Below are positions 28,080-40,361 of a stretch of 64,000 bases of DNA, one piece after another. The notes beneath the pieces are model-generated. The model was not told where the DNA came from. It made no database searches and saw only the letters and a list, made by a program, of their open reading frames with translations. Origin of the DNA: Druceiella hillmani. Its lineage: Eukaryota; Arthropoda; Insecta; Lepidoptera; Hepialidae. Made by a program: the position numbers and the translations under genes. Positions within the stretch are counted from its first letter, which is position 1, and every line of letters starts with the position of its first letter. The DNA lies in assembly GCA_039881145.1 (NCBI GenBank), contig JAYKKI010000037.1, positions 20,428,501 through 20,492,500 of the forward strand, in the 5' to 3' direction.

Positions 28080-31000
28080 TTACTTGTTCTTGAATTTTAT
28101 AGAATCTTCAAGTTTTTTAGGACTGTTGTTTGATCCGTACTCAATGGGTTACTTTTGTAGTTTCGTACATTTTACGTTTTATTTATATTTGTGGCTATAG
28201 TTTGTATTCGATAGCTAGAGATTTAACTAATGGTTACTTGTAGGTAATTTGTTAGATTTTAATTGTTTAATTAAACAATATTTAGTAGTGTTTTAGTAAA
28301 AATTAACGAAAATTTATTCTTTTCACCTTTGGGAATAATTGTGGTCCACAATTTTTAGCTTCAAAATGGCATTTGACAATTGATTAGTTCATTTGAAATA
28401 TAAAATAATATTGCTAATACCGGCAAAAATTATAAATTCAAAACATAACTGTTGCTGCCTGCTTTTATTTTTATGATGTGAGCATTAATAATTGTGCAAT
28501 TATGTATTGACCATTGTAATATTTATGTAAAATATTATACCAAGAGCGATTAAACATTTTGCTATATTATACCCTTTCTTGTTTTTGCAATATTTTTAAA
28601 TCTGTAGTATCTTTGCAGCTAGTGCCGTGTTTGGGAAATGTTTGAACTTTAAAAATGTTTATATCAGTATGAATAATTCTAAATAGAAACAATTCGTGTA
28701 TGTCAGAGATTCTTTGATCACTTTTGTATAATTCTGTTAGCATAAAGACCTTTTATAAAATAATCAGAAAGCTCTTTCTTTCATCCTTTCATAACAATTA
28801 ATAAAATAATATCCAATTTCTACTTGTCCTGACTCGTAACAATAATGGTATTTTTGGTCTACCTGATAAGTCTTCTGGCACTAAATTTCATAAATGCCAA
28901 TATATTGTAATGAAATTCATAACAACCTTTCGTCTGAATCCATTTTAAAATATCGAGGTGACTAGTGGCGTGAGTCAGCTGTTACTACGAAATTAATAGT
29001 TTCGCCATCTTGTTTGACCACCTGTTCACGAGTGGTCAAATATTTAATGAATCATCAAAATGTTAACTAGTTGAGGCAACGACGGATCAAACCAATTTCT
29101 ACTGGCATATTTGATTAATTGTCAATTAATTGTCGAATATCGCCAATCAGCTATTTTAACTACCCACCAAACAAAAGGGTCTAATGTCCAAAACCGATAT
29201 TCCACCTATCCTGGAAAGTTACGCTAACTATATAAGATTGCTGTCAAATTAGAGATTGCTGACAATAACTTCCTTATTTTGGATCCCACAAGCGTTTGAA
29301 AATATGCGAATTAAATTTTGCTGTTTACCGCCAGTTGTGTATAGCTTTTCCTTCCGTATCAAGTAATCCGCTTCGTTAATGCATATAGAAAATTCGGCAT
29401 TAAAAATTTATTCGCACCAAATAAATAAATAATAATAAAGTAATATTTTAATTATATACGATAACATGTGATTTTAAATATTTAACGGGTTTAAATATTT
29501 GGTGAAAATTAAAGGCGGAGATATAATCTTTATACATCAAAGTCTAGAATGATGTAATTGAAATAAAAACAATTAATGTTACGTCTATTTATTCAACACT
29601 CTGATTTCCGTTCTTTCACTCATAAAAAATTGTAGAATTATTTATAAAACGCCCTTGATAAGCGTCAATTCAAGTAAAAATGTTATTTAGTCTTTATAAA
29701 GTTAAATAAAATCGTTCTATAAAATTCTTTTGAGATTCTGGGTAATTGGAAAAGGCATTTACATTAAAATTACAAATATGCAAGTTTAAAAAGATTTAAT
29801 GTTACAAAGGGTCGAAAATACCTCGGAATAATTCCTGTATTATAATACAGATGTAATAGATGGCATTTTTTCCAAACTTCCAAAACTATAAACTATTAAT
29901 AAACTTCTTTATTCTTTATATCAATTACCATTTTATTATAAACTTTCCTTTTTCTTCCAAGATATTCGAAATTGTGGTAGTATGCCTTAGGTTGTTTAAT
30001 AATTTAAAATTATAAAGTTAACGAAAAACACGGGGCGAATACATACTGCAAACAAAAATTGAAGCTGTCTCAGTTGTCAACTCACAGGTAAATAAATAAT
30101 CATGAAAAATTATGAACAGTAAAATCCCAGCGAAATGCCAGCCAAAAATTTAAAAAAATTGCGATTTTGGATAATTTTTACCGTCCAAATTAAGCTTTCC
30201 TATATTTTAGATTATAGTTGTTAGAATGGATTGATTTTATTTATACATACAGAATTATGTAATATAAATTAGGAGCTACTAAAACAATTGAAATTTTTGT
30301 AATTTTTTATATATTAATCATTGGCGGAACTTAAAATTCCTCATAACGAAACACTATTTCACTTATAGATTTATTTTATATTTTCAGTCAGAAAATTTCA
30401 ACATAATTTCAAAACCAAATTCACACAATCATTACATATATGAGCTTAAAAAGTACGACCATATTTTTGTATTTAAGTTATACCTCAACTCGAAATAGTC
30501 TGAATAGTACTTTACATTGTTATCAATAATCGTACAAACTATTTAAATCAGTTCCAAATTTAGAGCCTCCTTTGCGCATGACGTAGTTTATAAAATCTAC
30601 GTCTGGCAAAAGTTCAGAAATTCTGTGTACGCTCTGTATCCATGATTACGATTTCCCACGGATATCAGCATCGTACACTTTCGGTCTACATTTGCTTTGA
30701 ATATCGTTTCAGAGAGTCATGTCTTTTATTTACTCGGTCCGTAATCTCTTCATTGGTATTATGGTCGTTTTACGCTCACTTCTCTACATTTTTTTGCTTC
30801 AGACATTTCAAATTAAATTATTTTCTTATTTTAAAATTGATAAATATTTTCTTTTACTTTACGTAATTTCGACAGTATTCTGCATTATACCTCGTATAAA
30901 ATGATTTTTATTTCTCATATGTGACTGTCCAATTTTTTTAATAGCCTTCAAAGGAAAAAAACTGCGTTTATAGCACTACTTTCTCTTTATGTATATATTA

Positions 31001-32007
31001 TATTAATGATAAAATAAATAAGGAAAAATTTGCAAGTCAATATATATTCAATAAAGCGTCGTATTTTTAAATTTCAATAATTAACGATTTAAAATAAAGA
31101 AAATGGGAAATTTGTCGAGAACACAACTATGGAAAAAGAACATTTAATCAAATGTAAAGCTATTGCTTTATAATTTAAAGAAAGATTATAATTTAAAGTA
31201 GATACACAAATTTGTAGAAAATTTAACGTATCAAAAATATTGAAACATACTGAAAGCAGTATAAATACCTTTGATTTTTTTAAAACTTAAAACAAATTAT
31301 AAACCAAAGCCATTCTATTTTGCCTTTTGTTTTTAATGCAGGTATGAAATGACATTTATTTGTAGCGTTGTAGGAACAAATGAAATAAAGAATTCCATGT
31401 TATAAACGGACGAACAATATTGTGTATATCTTATTGTTTTCTTACCTATTGATACACAACGTGCTCATTAGAAAATTTATCACAATATTTAGTCTAAATA
31501 AAAGGTAAAAATAAAACGTAATTTTTTTGTGTGTATCATAAAATTGAAGCTAAGTATAGATCCCGAATGTTCTCAATATATGTGCATATGTAAGGACATA
31601 TATATTGAGAACAATTTTGAAAATTTTGATTCTTATCCGCCGTGGCAAACAATTTTCGAAATCTATCCTGTATATTAATTTAAATTAATTTTTTACAATT
31701 TTATTAATAATATATTTAGACTTTCATTTATTTATACAATAACATCATGGGAAAGAAATTACTCTTGTAGTAATAAGTTATCTTTCAGGTATAAATTACA
31801 TTAACGATTCAATAAATAAATATATAAGTAAATAAATAATAATTGTTTTTGAAGTAAAACTTCTTTACGCACGCTTGACTTGGGGAGTAAGCTGGTGAAT
31901 GCGTGACAAGAGCGTTACGAAAAGTGTGATCGGGCGAGGCGAATGGAAGTTGAGATAGAGACATAATTAGTGAAGGAAGAAAGAGAGAGAGTTACGTTTC
32001 GTATATT
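28078..32007. other. AT-rich non-coding stretch
   Basis: No gene recognised. The small plus-strand frames at 30642-30904 have hydrophobic composition but no recognisable domain. A 9-bp hairpin (TTTGACCAC/GTGGTCAAA, 29013-29040) and an inverted repeat at 31568-31613 are present. Confidence 0.5.
31568..31613. repeat. Inverted repeat TGTTCTCAATATAT
   Basis: TGTTCTCAATATAT at 31568 is exactly complementary to the sequence ending at 31613. The spacer contains GTGCATATGTAAGGACAT and allows a few more pairs. Confidence 0.75.
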
Positions 32008-32185
32008 ACTGTAGGAACAAGAGAGAGAAGTGCGAACACACATTTTCTTTCTCTCTTTCTCTCATTGCCAGTTATGTTTCGTATATCTAAGTCACAGTGC
32101 AAGACTATTGTCTGTATCACACTGTAGGAGCAAGAAAGAGCAGTGCGCACGCACATTTTCTTTCTCTCTTCCTCTCATAGCCAGT
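32008..32185. repeat. Diverged 65-bp direct duplication, CT-rich
   Basis: ACTGTAGGAACAAGAGAGAG and onward to GCCAGT (32008-32072) recurs at 32121-32185 with about eight changes. Each copy has the core TTTTCTTTCTCTCTTYCTCTC. GTTAYGTTTCGTATAT also occurs twice (31991 and 32072). The surrounding 31,870-32,000 is richer in G+C than its neighbours. Confidence 0.8.
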
Positions 32186-32190
32186 GCATG

Positions 32191-32193
<3 letters not shown>

Positions 32194-32241
<48 letters not shown>

Positions 32242-32250
32242 TATATATAT
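32194..32250. repeat. (TA)n microsatellite
   Basis: About 57 bp of TA with one ACACAT interruption near 32233. Confidence 0.95.
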
Positions 32251-35112
32251 GCGAGTTTTCTAGCATTACGCGAACGGTGATTTATTTATTATTTTGTAAT
32301 TTCATTTCGTTCTTGAACAATTTTATAAATTATCATTTTGTTCAATACATTAAATATTCTATATTTGAAGTGAATAAAATTGTATATTCATTTCATTTTA
32401 AAGTTCATATGTTGTGAATTTGAAGTTTTACTTCAGTCGTGTGGTCTAAAACACACTCCTTCTTTCACCTTAAATACTCATAAACGTATACTATGTTTTT
32501 GTCTCATCTGAGGTTCCATTACTACGTCATAATTCCTAGTGAAAATCGTGAACGAACTCGTGACTCTAGCGTTTATTTACATACAGCAAATAATATATTC
32601 ATATTAATACTCGTAGTACGCGCGGCTTTACAATATGAATAATATTTTAAAGCCGCGCTTCATAAGCGCGGCTTTACATATAAACTTTTGCGAATTTCTC
32701 CCGAAGGGTAGTTAGAGAGAATTTCCAGGCATCTTCATAATTAGATTTTTTACGCGTTAATAATATAATTTGGCTATTTGTTATTACATAGATATTATAA
32801 ATTATTCCAAAGAAATCAAAATTTGTCTTTTATTGTTCAAACAATAATGTAGAGGTTCTATAATATTGTGAAAAACCTTGTTACAATCCCGTGTTAAACA
32901 TTACTGACTTCCATAAAACCGTACCCTATTACCTTATAAATAAACGTAACCTATTTCACAATAAATACAAATACTACCACTGACACGAAAATATGAGGTC
33001 ACAAAATTATAGTTTACCGGGAAATGTTTGCTTTGTACTCTCAATTGTTTTCTTAGCCGCTTCATATCCATCACGATTTCGAGACAAGAGATTATTATTA
33101 TAAATTGTATTTTCAATTTCCTGATGAATTATTTCTGTCGGAATTCGTGATATGAGCGCTTAACCTGAGCTACAAAATGATTTGTTAGGAGCGAATCATT
33201 TGTATGCGAAACGTAAAAAACCTTTGCAAAATTCATCGCGGAGTTTCGCAGAAGGTAAACATATTGTATTTGACAATATCTATAAACGTTTTCAATAAAG
33301 TTTGCCAAAAGCTTTCATGCTTTATTTGATATATTTTGAAAGAAAAACTTTTCGATTATCTTAGCCATTTGGTATATTTACATCATACATTGCGGATGAA
33401 TTGCATTAAGTAAGTATGATGATTTTTTTGATGTGATGATTTTTTTCCATATCTCTTTAATATGCAAGAGCTTGTGTCTCATTTCAAATTAAAAATAATC
33501 AAAACTCGTGATTTACTTAGTCTATAAACCTTGTTTTATTTACAGAGTAAATTTTAAAATTCACCAAAACCTGAAAAATGTTGTTTGTATCTTAAATATA
33601 AAAAAAATTATGCAAATTCCAATTAATCCCATAGTTTCATCATACACGATAATAGAGTAATAAATAAACTTGACGAAATATGTTAGCGATTATTAGCTGT
33701 CTATACCATATTTACATTACATATAATATTTACAAGCAAGCCATAGCATATTTTCCTTCAGATAATATTAAGCAAATGTTCGTTCTACACTGATGATGGA
33801 CAAAAAAATAGAAAAACGTCCAAATGCCAACGTCAACGTCAGCTATTACATATAAAAATCTTTAAATTTTTTTTATAAGATATTGTTTAAATAAATGTCA
33901 TAAATAACCACTTTCAAATTCTATTTAAGTCAAAAATAATTTGAAATTAAGATTATCCGAAATGTTGTAACAGTACTTTTTAAACTTAAAATTATAATTT
34001 AATAGAAATTGTTGGAACTTTTTACACACATTGAGAGAAAATGATGGCAGTTTTTAATTTTTTTTTATATACTCATTTAGTAACTTAATATTTTTTAAAA
34101 TGAGAAGAAAATATAATAGGCTTGATATGAATCGATAGAAAAAATAAAATTTTAATTACGTAACATAGTTTGTTATAATTCAAAGAGACACTTCCAATTT
34201 TAAATTAATATCTTTGAATGATTTACAAATAGTAAAAAGACTATAATATTTGCAGAATAATTTAGGAGACGTTATTTTCTTCTCTTCGCGAGAATAATAT
34301 AATTCGAGAGAAAATTATGCTTCTTTTTAATTATATAAGTAAAATATCTTTCTATTCGTAGAGGTTTATATCTTCGTGTTGTTTTATTTATATTAATACA
34401 ATAAACAAAAAAATTTAGAGTTAATTCTTGATTGATTTTATCACAGACGGCCTGAACGAAAGGTACAAACGTTGATTTCCGCAATATTTCCCTTTGAGTA
34501 ATTTATAATATACATTTGCTCCTTATATCATTTGGTGTTTGACTTAATTTATATGTATGGAGTAAATGTGATATATATCGAAAAAATGGAAAGCCAATTT
34601 GATAAGATGCTTCACTTTACGAAATATTTACTTTTTATCAAATTTCTCAAGCTGGCCTCAAACTTTTTTTTTCTTAGTCCGGGCTAACGGTAGATATAAT
34701 AGCAGTCCGTCTCTCTTACAGTTCATTCGGACAAACGTGTAACAAACTTTACGTAATCGTTATATTGGAACAGACCCAAACATTTACCTAATCATAAAGT
34801 AGTATACTTTAAATATATTAAAAATTAACAGTTAATTGATCTATTCTTCCAATTCCAATCTACTATTTCTTCCAGAGTCCAAGCAAAAATGAAACAAATA
34901 TTAAACTAATCGAATTTGTTTATCGTTTACTATTTTTTAACATTTATGTCCTTTGTAGGTTATTTTCATACAATCCGTATGTATAGCATGTAGAAAAACA
35001 CTATATGTATACAATTATTGCCTGAGAATCTACATCCCGCTAGCAAAGAAATATTATATTTAATAAATAAATAATAATAATACTATTTATCCGATCAAGC
35101 AATAATAATGAC
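32251..35112. other. AT-rich non-coding stretch
   Basis: No supported gene. It contains the GC-rich alternative hairpin set at 32620-32676. Confidence 0.5.
32620..32676. repeat. GCGCGGCTTTA repeats forming alternative hairpins
   Basis: GCGCGGCTTTA occurs at 32620-32630 and again at 32666-32676, with its reverse complement TAAAGCCGCGC at 32648-32658 between them. The inner pair gives a perfect 13-bp stem (TAAAGCCGCGCTT/AAGCGCGGCTTTA) with a 3-nt loop. The outer pair gives a competing 11-bp stem with a 17-nt loop. The motif is very GC-rich against its background. Confidence 0.85.
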
Positions 35113-35600
35113 AAGATTGATAGAAGAGTTAATAAAACTTGGAACAAATCCTGGAATTCGGCAAAAGTTTTTAGAAATTCTCTGCCGCTGAATCTAAAAG
35201 AAAACAATAATGGAGTCCTGTTTTCTCCCAATGCTAGCGTATAGATCTCAGACTTGGAAATACATAAAAGAAGCATAAAACAAAATAATTTAGTGCCAAG
35301 GAGCCAAAAATAGCAGTATTCTCAGGGTGGAACATACGGAGAAGAGTAGCAGAAAATAATAACAGAAACGGCAATAGGCATGTCACGTTGCTAGGATGTA
35401 CGAAGCAAAATGTACAAATATAGTGACACTATGGAAGGGACCAAAAGAAGACAATACAGGCGGTGGGCGGGCGAGATAGAAAAAGTAATGGGAACAAAGA
35501 ACTGGATGACTCCTCTAATATAGACCTCGAACTCTGGAAAAAGATGGAGAAGGCCTCAACTCGAATGGAAGAATTACCTAACTTCATTCATAAATTTCTT
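35113..35600 (+). pseudogene. Fossil of non-LTR retrotransposon reverse transcriptase C-terminus
   Basis: Three frames together carry the landmarks seen downstream of the reverse transcriptase palm in LINE proteins of the endonuclease/RT type common in insects. First is KIDRRVNKTWNKSWNSAKVF. After one frameshift come SCFLPMLAYRSQTWKYIKEA and ILRVEH, with internal stops. Then come HVARMY, RRWAGEIEKVMGTKNWM and LELWKKMEKASTRMEELPNF. This order matches my memory of the family (ILPVLTYG-QTW, WAGHVARM, RW-DEI-KV-G-NWM, W--LEEAF). The copy is far shorter than a full element and has several frameshifts and stops. The family looks RTE-like, but I cannot assign it firmly. The minus-strand ORF here is a shadow. 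Confidence 0.75.
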
Positions 35601-36269
35601 ATTTTTTCTTGATATTACAGAATAGGATAAATTTCATTTCTGGAACAAACAGCCTTTTTTATTTTTATGTTTTTTAATTATAAAAAACAGATTCAAATTA
35701 TGACCACCGTTTTAGTTTTTGTTTTCGTAGATCCTACATTTTTTTTCTAAATTCTTAGACAACTAAAATCGACCTACTAAATCGACCACCTTGGGTCAAC
35801 AAAATACTGTATTCAATAAGAAAATTGGACATGGATTGATATCATTTTTTTCACTCAAAGGTACATTTCAGATACCCCTATTTTCTTAAATAATCATTAA
35901 ATACAGTTTTACTTGGGCGAAAAATTATTTTCAGCACATAAATTTAAAACGTGTTTCTTTTGTACACATGTTTACTGAATTTTTGACATACTTCTTATTT
36001 ATACACATTTCAGTACCTTTCTCCAGATTCAGATTATCATATCCAATCGCCATCATACGTGTATATCATCACGTACATGTACATCATCATCATCATACGT
36101 GTACGGTAAAACATAGCTAGCGCAGGCTTATCTTCGTTGGAATCACTATCGAAAAAAATAGTTATTAACATTTTTTTATGCGACCGTCAAAAGCTCATAA
36201 TCTGACTGCTTTAAAATAGTAAAAACCGTCGGAAGTCGTGATGGGTGTATATATTCATACATAGATATG

Positions 36270-36278
<9 letters not shown>
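35601..36278. other. Non-coding stretch
   Basis: No gene. It holds a short (ATC)n run with TACATGTACATCATCATCATC near 36075-36098. Confidence 0.5.

Positions 36279-36331
<53 letters not shown>
36279..36331. repeat. (TA)n-(GT)n microsatellite
   Basis: About 42 bp of TA passing directly into about 11 bp of GT. Confidence 0.95.
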
Positions 36332-36332
<1 letters not shown>

Positions 36333-38262
36333 TTTTTCACTATGGGTAGATCCTATCAGCCTTGAAGATATATTTCAAAACAAAAGATATGTTTCGGAGC
36401 TCACAAACCCGTTAGTCCGTTGACTTTTTCCACCGAAAACATTACACTTATGTAAATATAAATAAATTATATAAATAATTCGAAGAAAACTAATTAGATT
36501 AGAATCAAATAAATCGCAAGCTATTCATAATAATTCAAAATTTGTACCTGTGTTTTTATTATAATAGGAGAAGCTTTTCTGGAATAAAGGCAAAAAACTG
36601 AATTTTTTGCATATAGCAGGTGAAAAAAAATTATTATCTTTCAGAATAAAATGAATTTTACAACATAATTCTGAAAGGAGACTAAATAATGTATTTCAAA
36701 ATATACTCAGATCATATGTTTTTAAATCTTTCAAACCTTATTTGTTTGAGAGAACGGAAATTTAAAATGGAATTTTTCACTATCACTTGAAATCGGAAAA
36801 GTATTTCCGGGCAAAGTAGTTTTTCGGTCTACTGGATAAAGGAAGTAAACAAAATATTCATATAATTACGTAATTAGGTCACATAACAAAAAAGTAGGTT
36901 ATAATACGTTTGTTTCCGGTGGTACACCTAATATGCTTATATTATTTTGTGCGATTTTCGAAGCCAATGGGTGCAGTCAAGCAGAAGTTTTTTTTATCCA
37001 CCATTATTTTTTTTATTGAAAATAAAAATGTTGGGTTTATGGCACCATCAGTGTTGGTGAAATTGAAAATTTAAAAAAAACAATTTGTCAACGGTAAAAT
37101 AATATTATTCATAAGAGGTGTTTACCGTTTCTTTTACCTCAATTTCTATTATAAAATAACTGCATTATTTAACGTTTAACAATTTTTATGCCAAATTTGG
37201 AACACCTTTTCACCCTCTTAGAATTTAGGTTTGATTTTTAGAAAACCCCTTAATGAATACTTATGTTATTTGAGTAATATTCGTGTCAAATTCAAGTTTT
37301 TAGACTGAACGGTTCTAGTTATGCGTTAACAGGTAAGGTCACTCTGTCCGTCTGGGTGTAATTTTATAATCGTATATACAGATTTAGAATAATACGTTCT
37401 TAACTTTTAAATGAAAACGAAACGCTGTCATCTCTGTATTAATTTTTTATCAGGGGAATCTATCGTTTACTATGGTCAATTCAAATTCAAAATTCTTGTT
37501 TCCGTACTTATGATTAATATGAATAGACATGTAGGTTATAAATACAAAAGATTCTTGTAAGGTGAATTATTCTGTATATAGTGAAATATGTAAACTAAAC
37601 GGTTGGCCTAACCATTTAAGTATAAATGTTCAGCAACCAACTGCAATCACTAATTCAAACCAATTATTTTTGATAATAGAACCATTCCCTATACGGCCAA
37701 AGGGGACACTTAAGGAAAATACAATTTATTTGTACCTCAAATTTTACATCCATTTTATCTGTTACTTATTTTAAAAATACATAGGTTACTAAATAAACAA
37801 ATTGAGTTAACTTTTTCCAATCATAGGTCGTATAAATTTTTTTTTTAATAATGTTTATGAAATATTCCATTTATTTATGCTAATTTATCTGAAAATTGCA
37901 AATTACGATGAACTAAACATGAAAATTCATTCCATTTACATCAAAAATAAAGCGATGACGGGAAAGTAAATATTACCAACATATTATTAATTTAATTCGG
38001 AGTTTCAAGAAATTTCTATAATGTTTCTATTGAAATTAATTTTAGAACAATGAGTAACAGCTTCTTTTATTTCAATGTTAATTCCGTTTATAAAACAAAA
38101 TACAAATTGCTCCCATGAACTTGTTAAGTCAGTGTAAATTTTGCTCAGTTTGGAATACACGTCGAATCAACCGTCAATTTCAACTATTATGTTATATGTC
38201 CTAATTAACCAGTCAGAACTTTTAAATTCGAATAAATTCGTTCTGACTTGTTTATATACGTC
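36332..38262. other. AT-rich non-coding stretch
   Basis: Nothing supportable is seen. The open frame at 37562-37774 has no recognisable domain. Confidence 0.5.
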
Positions 38263-38288
38263 GTGTGTTCAAAAAGTATCGCGAATTT
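38263..38288. repeat. Mariner left inverted repeat
   Basis: It begins GTGTGTTCAAAAAGTATCGC and ends GAATTT. It pairs with 39338-39363 with one mismatch (G/A at position 21). Confidence 0.9.
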
Positions 38289-38312
38289 TTTATTTTTTCA
38301 AAAATTATTTAT

Positions 38313-39186
38313 TTATTCATAAATATCTATTTTGTCCCGTTCAAAGTAATCCCCATGAGATATTATACACTTGTGCCAAATTTTTTTCCAATCTTCGAAG
38401 CATTTCAAAAAATCATTTTTTTTTATTTTGTTCAGCTCCTCCTTCGATGCCGTCTTTATCTCGTCAATCGTAGCGTAGCGTTGTCCTTCCATGGGCCTCT
38501 TCAGTTTCGGGAACAAGAAAAAGTCACAGGGGGCTAGATCTGGGGAATTCGGTGGCTACGGCATCATTAGTGTGTTGTTTTTGGCCAAAAAGTCGCGCAC
38601 AAGCAACGATGTGTGAGCAGGGGCGTTATCGTGGTGCGAAAGCTAATTTTTGTTCTTCCACAAATCCGGGTGTTTCTGGCGGATTGCTTTGTAAATTGTA
38701 TGCTTTGTAAATGTAAATTGCGCATAACTTGCAGGTAATATTCCTTATTGACCGTTCTACCCTGTGGCAAGAACTCATGGTGCACCACGCCCCTGCAATC
38801 GAAGAAAACTGTAAGCAAAACTTTCACATTCGACCAAACTTGGCGCCTCAAATCATATTCATGCCCAAATCATTGATAAAAATCAAATGGCACGAGCCAA
38901 TCGATATGTCTAGGTCCTCAGTAACTTCTCTAATGGTGATTCGACGATTGGCTAATACCATTTTCTTCACTTCATCCATTTTTTCGTCTGTTGTTGAAGT
39001 GCTCGGGCGTCCGGCACGCTCTTCGTCGTTCACATCTTCTCAGCCTTCTGAGAACATTTTGTACCACCGATAAACGTTGCTTCGGTCCATGGTAGCTTCT
39101 CCGTATGCCACAGTCAACATTCGGAATGCATCCGCGCACTTAATTTTGTTTTTCACACAACATTTGATACAGATTCTTTGTTCCAT
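38313..39186 (-). pseudogene. Mariner transposase, degenerate
   Basis: Read on the minus strand from the ATG at 39186. The N-terminal DNA-binding part (MEQRICIKCC...; VYRWYKMFSEG) is interrupted by TGA at 39040-39042 and resumes DVNDEERAGRPSTST. Just after SIGSCHLIF the reading jumps to SNVKVLLTVFFDCRGVVHHE, so the segment that normally holds the first catalytic Asp (the GDE motif) is missing. A 16-nt slippage duplication (TGCTTTGTAAATTGTA-like, about 38,684-38,710) shifts the frame. The next part has TAG codons at 38643-38645 and 38556-38558. It still shows HHDNAPAHT and PNSPDLAPCDFFLFPKLKRP, with 34 residues between the second and third catalytic Asp (DD34D). It ends HKCIISHGDYFE. An intact member would have about 345 residues. 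Inactive. Confidence 0.92.
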
Positions 39187-39337
39187 TTTGAATAGGTAAA
39201 AATCGAAGACGAGCTAAAACACGTGCAAGCAAAGCATTCAAAATGGCCGAACTTGTCGGCATAAGTGAGAGACATGAGTACCAACATAACGCCATAAAAA
39301 AATCGAAATTCGAATATACGTGACGCGCGAAAGTTCT

Positions 39338-39363
39338 AAATTTGCGATACTTTTTGAACACAC
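39338..39363. repeat. Mariner right inverted repeat
   Basis: Reverse complement of the left repeat over 26 nt with one mismatch. Confidence 0.9.
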
Positions 39364-40281
39364 CAGCGGCCATCTATCGTCTGAAACAGTGAAAGCCGCT
39401 TTTATTTAATTTGTATAATAAATATTATCGCAGGAGTAAAAAATGTTAACATCTAAAATGATAGTGATCAACAGGCTCTTTTATGACATAACCCTCTCCA
39501 ATACGCGTATCATTTGGGCGTATAATGTCCATAAACACCACGCTGGGCAGACGCTCTATACCAATAATAACAGCTGCTCGTCATCGGTCTATGGAATTTC
39601 AGCTACGCGATTTTAAATATCACTCCAGCCGAAAATTAAACCTGGATTCTCGCGGAGCGCCATGACATCAAAAGCCGTACGCTCCGTCATTAATCCAACA
39701 CAACACGGCGTAAATTTTAAATGAACAATTTTCACGAGTAGTTTTCATCAGATTTGTCCATAAAATAAGTTGAAAATAATATTTCCGAATATAAGTTAAA
39801 TTACGAGGCACTTGCCGAAATTGTCAGGTTAAGACGGAGCGTTATTTCATTAGATATTGCGATTACTTTTGAAATTAAATACTTTAAGAACAAAAGTATA
39901 AGCAATTGAACTTTTTATGTGTACCGTTAACAGAAATAAGTATTAAAAATCGAAACTACATTATTTATTTCCTCGCAGGTAAATAAGGTATTATTTATTT
40001 TATCATTTTTATTGAATGTGGAAAACATTAAAGTTACTTGTCCATTATTCGTTTAACATATTCCTTTAACATTTTTGTCTGTCAGTACATTTAAAAAGGG
40101 CATTCAAAAAAAAGTTCTAAACTATTCATAAAAGATAACATATTATTCGGTTTTAAAGATTTCTTTTTATGTACCAATATCAAGCAAGACACGTAAATTA
40201 TAACTGTGTTTAAATTCGTGTTTTATAACTTTTCTGAACGGCCTTTTTTCGAAGTGCAGTTGTTTCTTAGAGGTTAAATTT

Positions 40282-40361
40282 ACAATTAAATGAAATTACG
40301 TGAAGTTAAGAAATTAAAGAAAGTAGAAATAATACTACATCACGTAATTTCATTTAATTGT
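40282..40361. repeat. Perfect 22-bp inverted repeat, 36-nt loop
   Basis: ACAATTAAATGAAATTACGT plus GA (40282-40303) is the exact reverse complement of 40340-40361. The loop has no pairing I can see. Candidate hairpin RNA or foldback remnant; no further evidence. Confidence 0.9.

Larger units (their letters stand above)
38263..39363 (-). mobile_element. Mariner (Tc1/mariner, DD34D) element, defective
   Basis: The element is bounded by 26-nt inverted repeats with 25 of 26 identical bases and carries a broken DD34D transposase on the minus strand. Length between the repeat edges is about 1.1 kb, a little short of the usual 1.3 kb because of an internal deletion. The exact outer ends are uncertain. 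The left flank has TATA a few bases out and the right flank has a TA after GCGGCCATC, but I cannot match a clean TA duplication. Its G+C is higher than the surrounding DNA. It could be mobilised only by transposase from elsewhere. Confidence 0.9.

Noticed and set aside
36060..36120. CRISPR-like or regulatory repeat around CATCATCATCATACGTGTAC
   Set aside because: It is a short (ATC)n run with a duplicated CATACGTGTA; there is no spacer-repeat pattern, and the genome is eukaryotic.
38141..39073. Plus-strand frames opposite the mariner
   Set aside because: They are shadows of the minus-strand transposase, which has the known motifs.
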